Shown one piece after another: positions 5,579-6,346 of a DNA stretch of 6,346 nucleotides; the stretch's first letter is position 1; every line of letters starts with the position of its first letter. The notes beneath the pieces were generated by a model. It had not been told where the DNA came from. It saw only the letters and a list, made by a program, of their open reading frames with translations, and made no database searches. The translations under genes and the position numbers were made by a program. Origin of the DNA: Candidatus Latescibacteria bacterium 4484_181. Lineage in GTDB: Bacteria; Latescibacterota; MVCY01. The stretch is from contig MVCY01000070.1 in assembly GCA_002049985.1 (NCBI GenBank), positions 1 to 6,346 on the forward strand, written 5' to 3'.

Positions 5579-5812
5579 TCACTTGAACTTTATGTCTCCA
5601 TCGGTCACCCTATATTAAGGTAACCCCATAATGGCACCCACAAGGGTAGTCTTACCTGAACCATTGGGACCAAATATCACATGCACGGTACCTTCCTCAA
5701 TGGTCAGGTTTACTCCATGAATTAAAATTTTTGCCTTCTTGAAGTTTCTCCTGAGCGAAAAAAACTCGCTACCTACTGTCTGGGCAATCCTGAACTTGCC
5801 AAATACTTTGCT
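5579..5812 (-). pseudogene. SufC-like ABC ATPase fragment
   Basis: Reading leftward from 5812, the frame encodes AKILIHGVNLTIEEGTVH, then FGPNGSGKTTLVGAIMGLP with an intact Walker A (GPNGSGKTT). A TAA (5615-5617) and then YRVTDGDIKFK and TGA (5579-5581) follow in the same frame. The order matches the N-terminal third of SufC-type ATPases, which energise Fe-S cluster assembly with SufB/D: GLP-x-YRVT-x-GDI. The first stop sits exactly where one residue is expected, so it is a nonsense change rather than a natural end. There is no plausible start: an in-frame TAA lies at 5813-5815, and the residues before AKIL do not look like the family. The signature motif, Walker B and about two thirds of the protein are missing. 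It cannot make a working ATPase. Confidence 0.75.
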
Positions 5813-6346
5813 TTACGAAACGTCATTTTGAACGAAGTGAAGAATCTCAGTCTTAATTTGTAGAGACCCTTCCCTTCGCTCAGAGTAACATACAGGCGAG
5901 TCAGCCAAATTTGACCCATGGTGCAGTTTCTCAGAATAGCCGATAGCGCCATCGGATTGTTTTAACTCTTCAAGTGTTGTTCCTGGTTCTAAATAACGGT
6001 CGCTGGCATGCATCGTCTTTACCCGATATTTCACCGCCTGAAGTAAATCAATCGGGTCTTCTCCCGCAACGATACTGTTGGATGGATCGAATTGAATTCC
6101 AAAATATGGCGAATCGATTTGATTGATTATCTTAAGAAATACATCTTTTTTCTGGGCAAACTCCGGATATTGCCAAAAACTGTCCTTGTAATGGTTTTCC
6201 ATAACTAAAATCACGTCATACTCTTCCGCTGTCGGGAGACACAATTGGATCGCCTCAACCACTAATTTAACTCCTTCGTCTTCAGAGACGTCAGGCCGTT
6301 TCTGTCCGGATAGCACCCGACAAAATTTTCCTTCCAATTCTGCCGT
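5813..6346 (-). pseudogene. Sugar phosphate isomerase/epimerase, C-terminus lost, runs off the right edge
   Basis: The frame is open to the edge of the window, so the 5' part of the gene lies outside. From FCRVLSGQKRP onward it reads like the C-terminal half of a xylose-isomerase-like TIM-barrel protein (AP_endonuc_2 family), which isomerises or epimerises sugars using a divalent metal. MENHYKDSFWQYPEFAQ, FGIQFDPSNS and TMHASDRY supply the expected Glu, Asp and His metal ligands. Homology continues to KLHHG (to about 5915), where the family normally goes on with GxGxxDY and about 50 more residues. Here the frame instead reads SNLADSP and then straight through the inverted repeat (CYSERREGSLQ...HFVQND) to TAA at 5813-5815. 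The barrel is therefore incomplete. Substrate cannot be told from the sequence. Confidence 0.75.
5822..5889. repeat. Dispersed imperfect inverted repeat, MITE/REP-like
   Basis: The left arm 5822-5848 (starting GTCATTTTGAACGAAG) and the right arm 5863-5889 (ending TTCGCTCAGAGTAAC) pair over 27 positions with 20 matches, around a 14-bp centre. The outer GT/AC, the CGAAG/CTTCG core and the inner ATCTC/GAGAC-type ends are characteristic of a palindromic intergenic repeat common in many uncultivated bacterial genomes. When translated, such repeats give tails like HFVQND or RFAQND, as seen here. It interrupts the 3' end of the isomerase gene. Confidence 0.75.

Noticed and set aside
5615..5617. TAA reassigned as a sense codon in the SufC-like frame
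   Set aside because: TAA and TGA serve as normal stops for intact genes here (thpR ends in TAA; thiE, thiD and recA in TGA), and the fragment also lacks most of the protein.

Overview
The window looks like a piece of a bacterial chromosome, probably from an uncultivated lineage. RecA is plainly bacterial, while the DNA ligase is of the ATP-dependent archaeal/eukaryal type that only some bacterial phyla carry. The phylum cannot be fixed from this sequence. A Chloroflexota-like or other anaerobic candidate lineage is possible, but that is a guess. There are no rRNA or tRNA genes and no CRISPR array. I see no transposase and no recognisable novel defence or biosynthetic system.

Layout. (1) Positions 142-1615 (+) hold an ATP-dependent DNA ligase broken into three reading frames. 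Its lesions can be read directly: a perfect 19-bp tandem duplication at 598-637, a compressed and frame-shifted stretch around 745-770 where family members have about 25-30 more residues, and a perfect 68-bp tandem duplication at 1314-1449. (2) Positions 1616-2055 contain no supported gene but include a canonical four-run G-quadruplex motif. (3) Positions 2056-3494 (+) are a tight thiamine operon, thiE then thiD, overlapping by 4 nt (TTGA). ThiD makes HMP-PP and ThiE joins it to the thiazole phosphate to give thiamine phosphate. (4) Positions 3498-4505 (-) are an intact recA that converges on thiD with only 3 bp between the stop codons. (5) Positions 4506-4989 are a repeat-rich spacer upstream of recA. 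It holds an inverted repeat close to recA, a decayed palindromic repeat, a 12-bp palindrome and a 55-bp element that folds as a three-way cruciform with three 7-bp arms. (6) Positions 4990-5556 (-) are thpR (RNA 2',3'-cyclic phosphodiesterase), a common neighbour of recA. (7) Positions 5579-6346 (-) are a graveyard: a SufC-like ATPase fragment with an in-frame stop, a dispersed imperfect inverted repeat, and a sugar isomerase/epimerase whose C-terminus has been replaced by that repeat. The isomerase also runs off the right edge of the window.

The housekeeping genes (thiE, thiD, recA, thpR) are intact. The accessory genes on both flanks are broken by perfect duplications, deletions, nonsense codons and palindromic repeats. 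The most useful observations are the fresh, undiverged tandem duplications in the ligase, which are either very recent mutations or assembly errors, and the palindromic elements around recA and the isomerase fragment.
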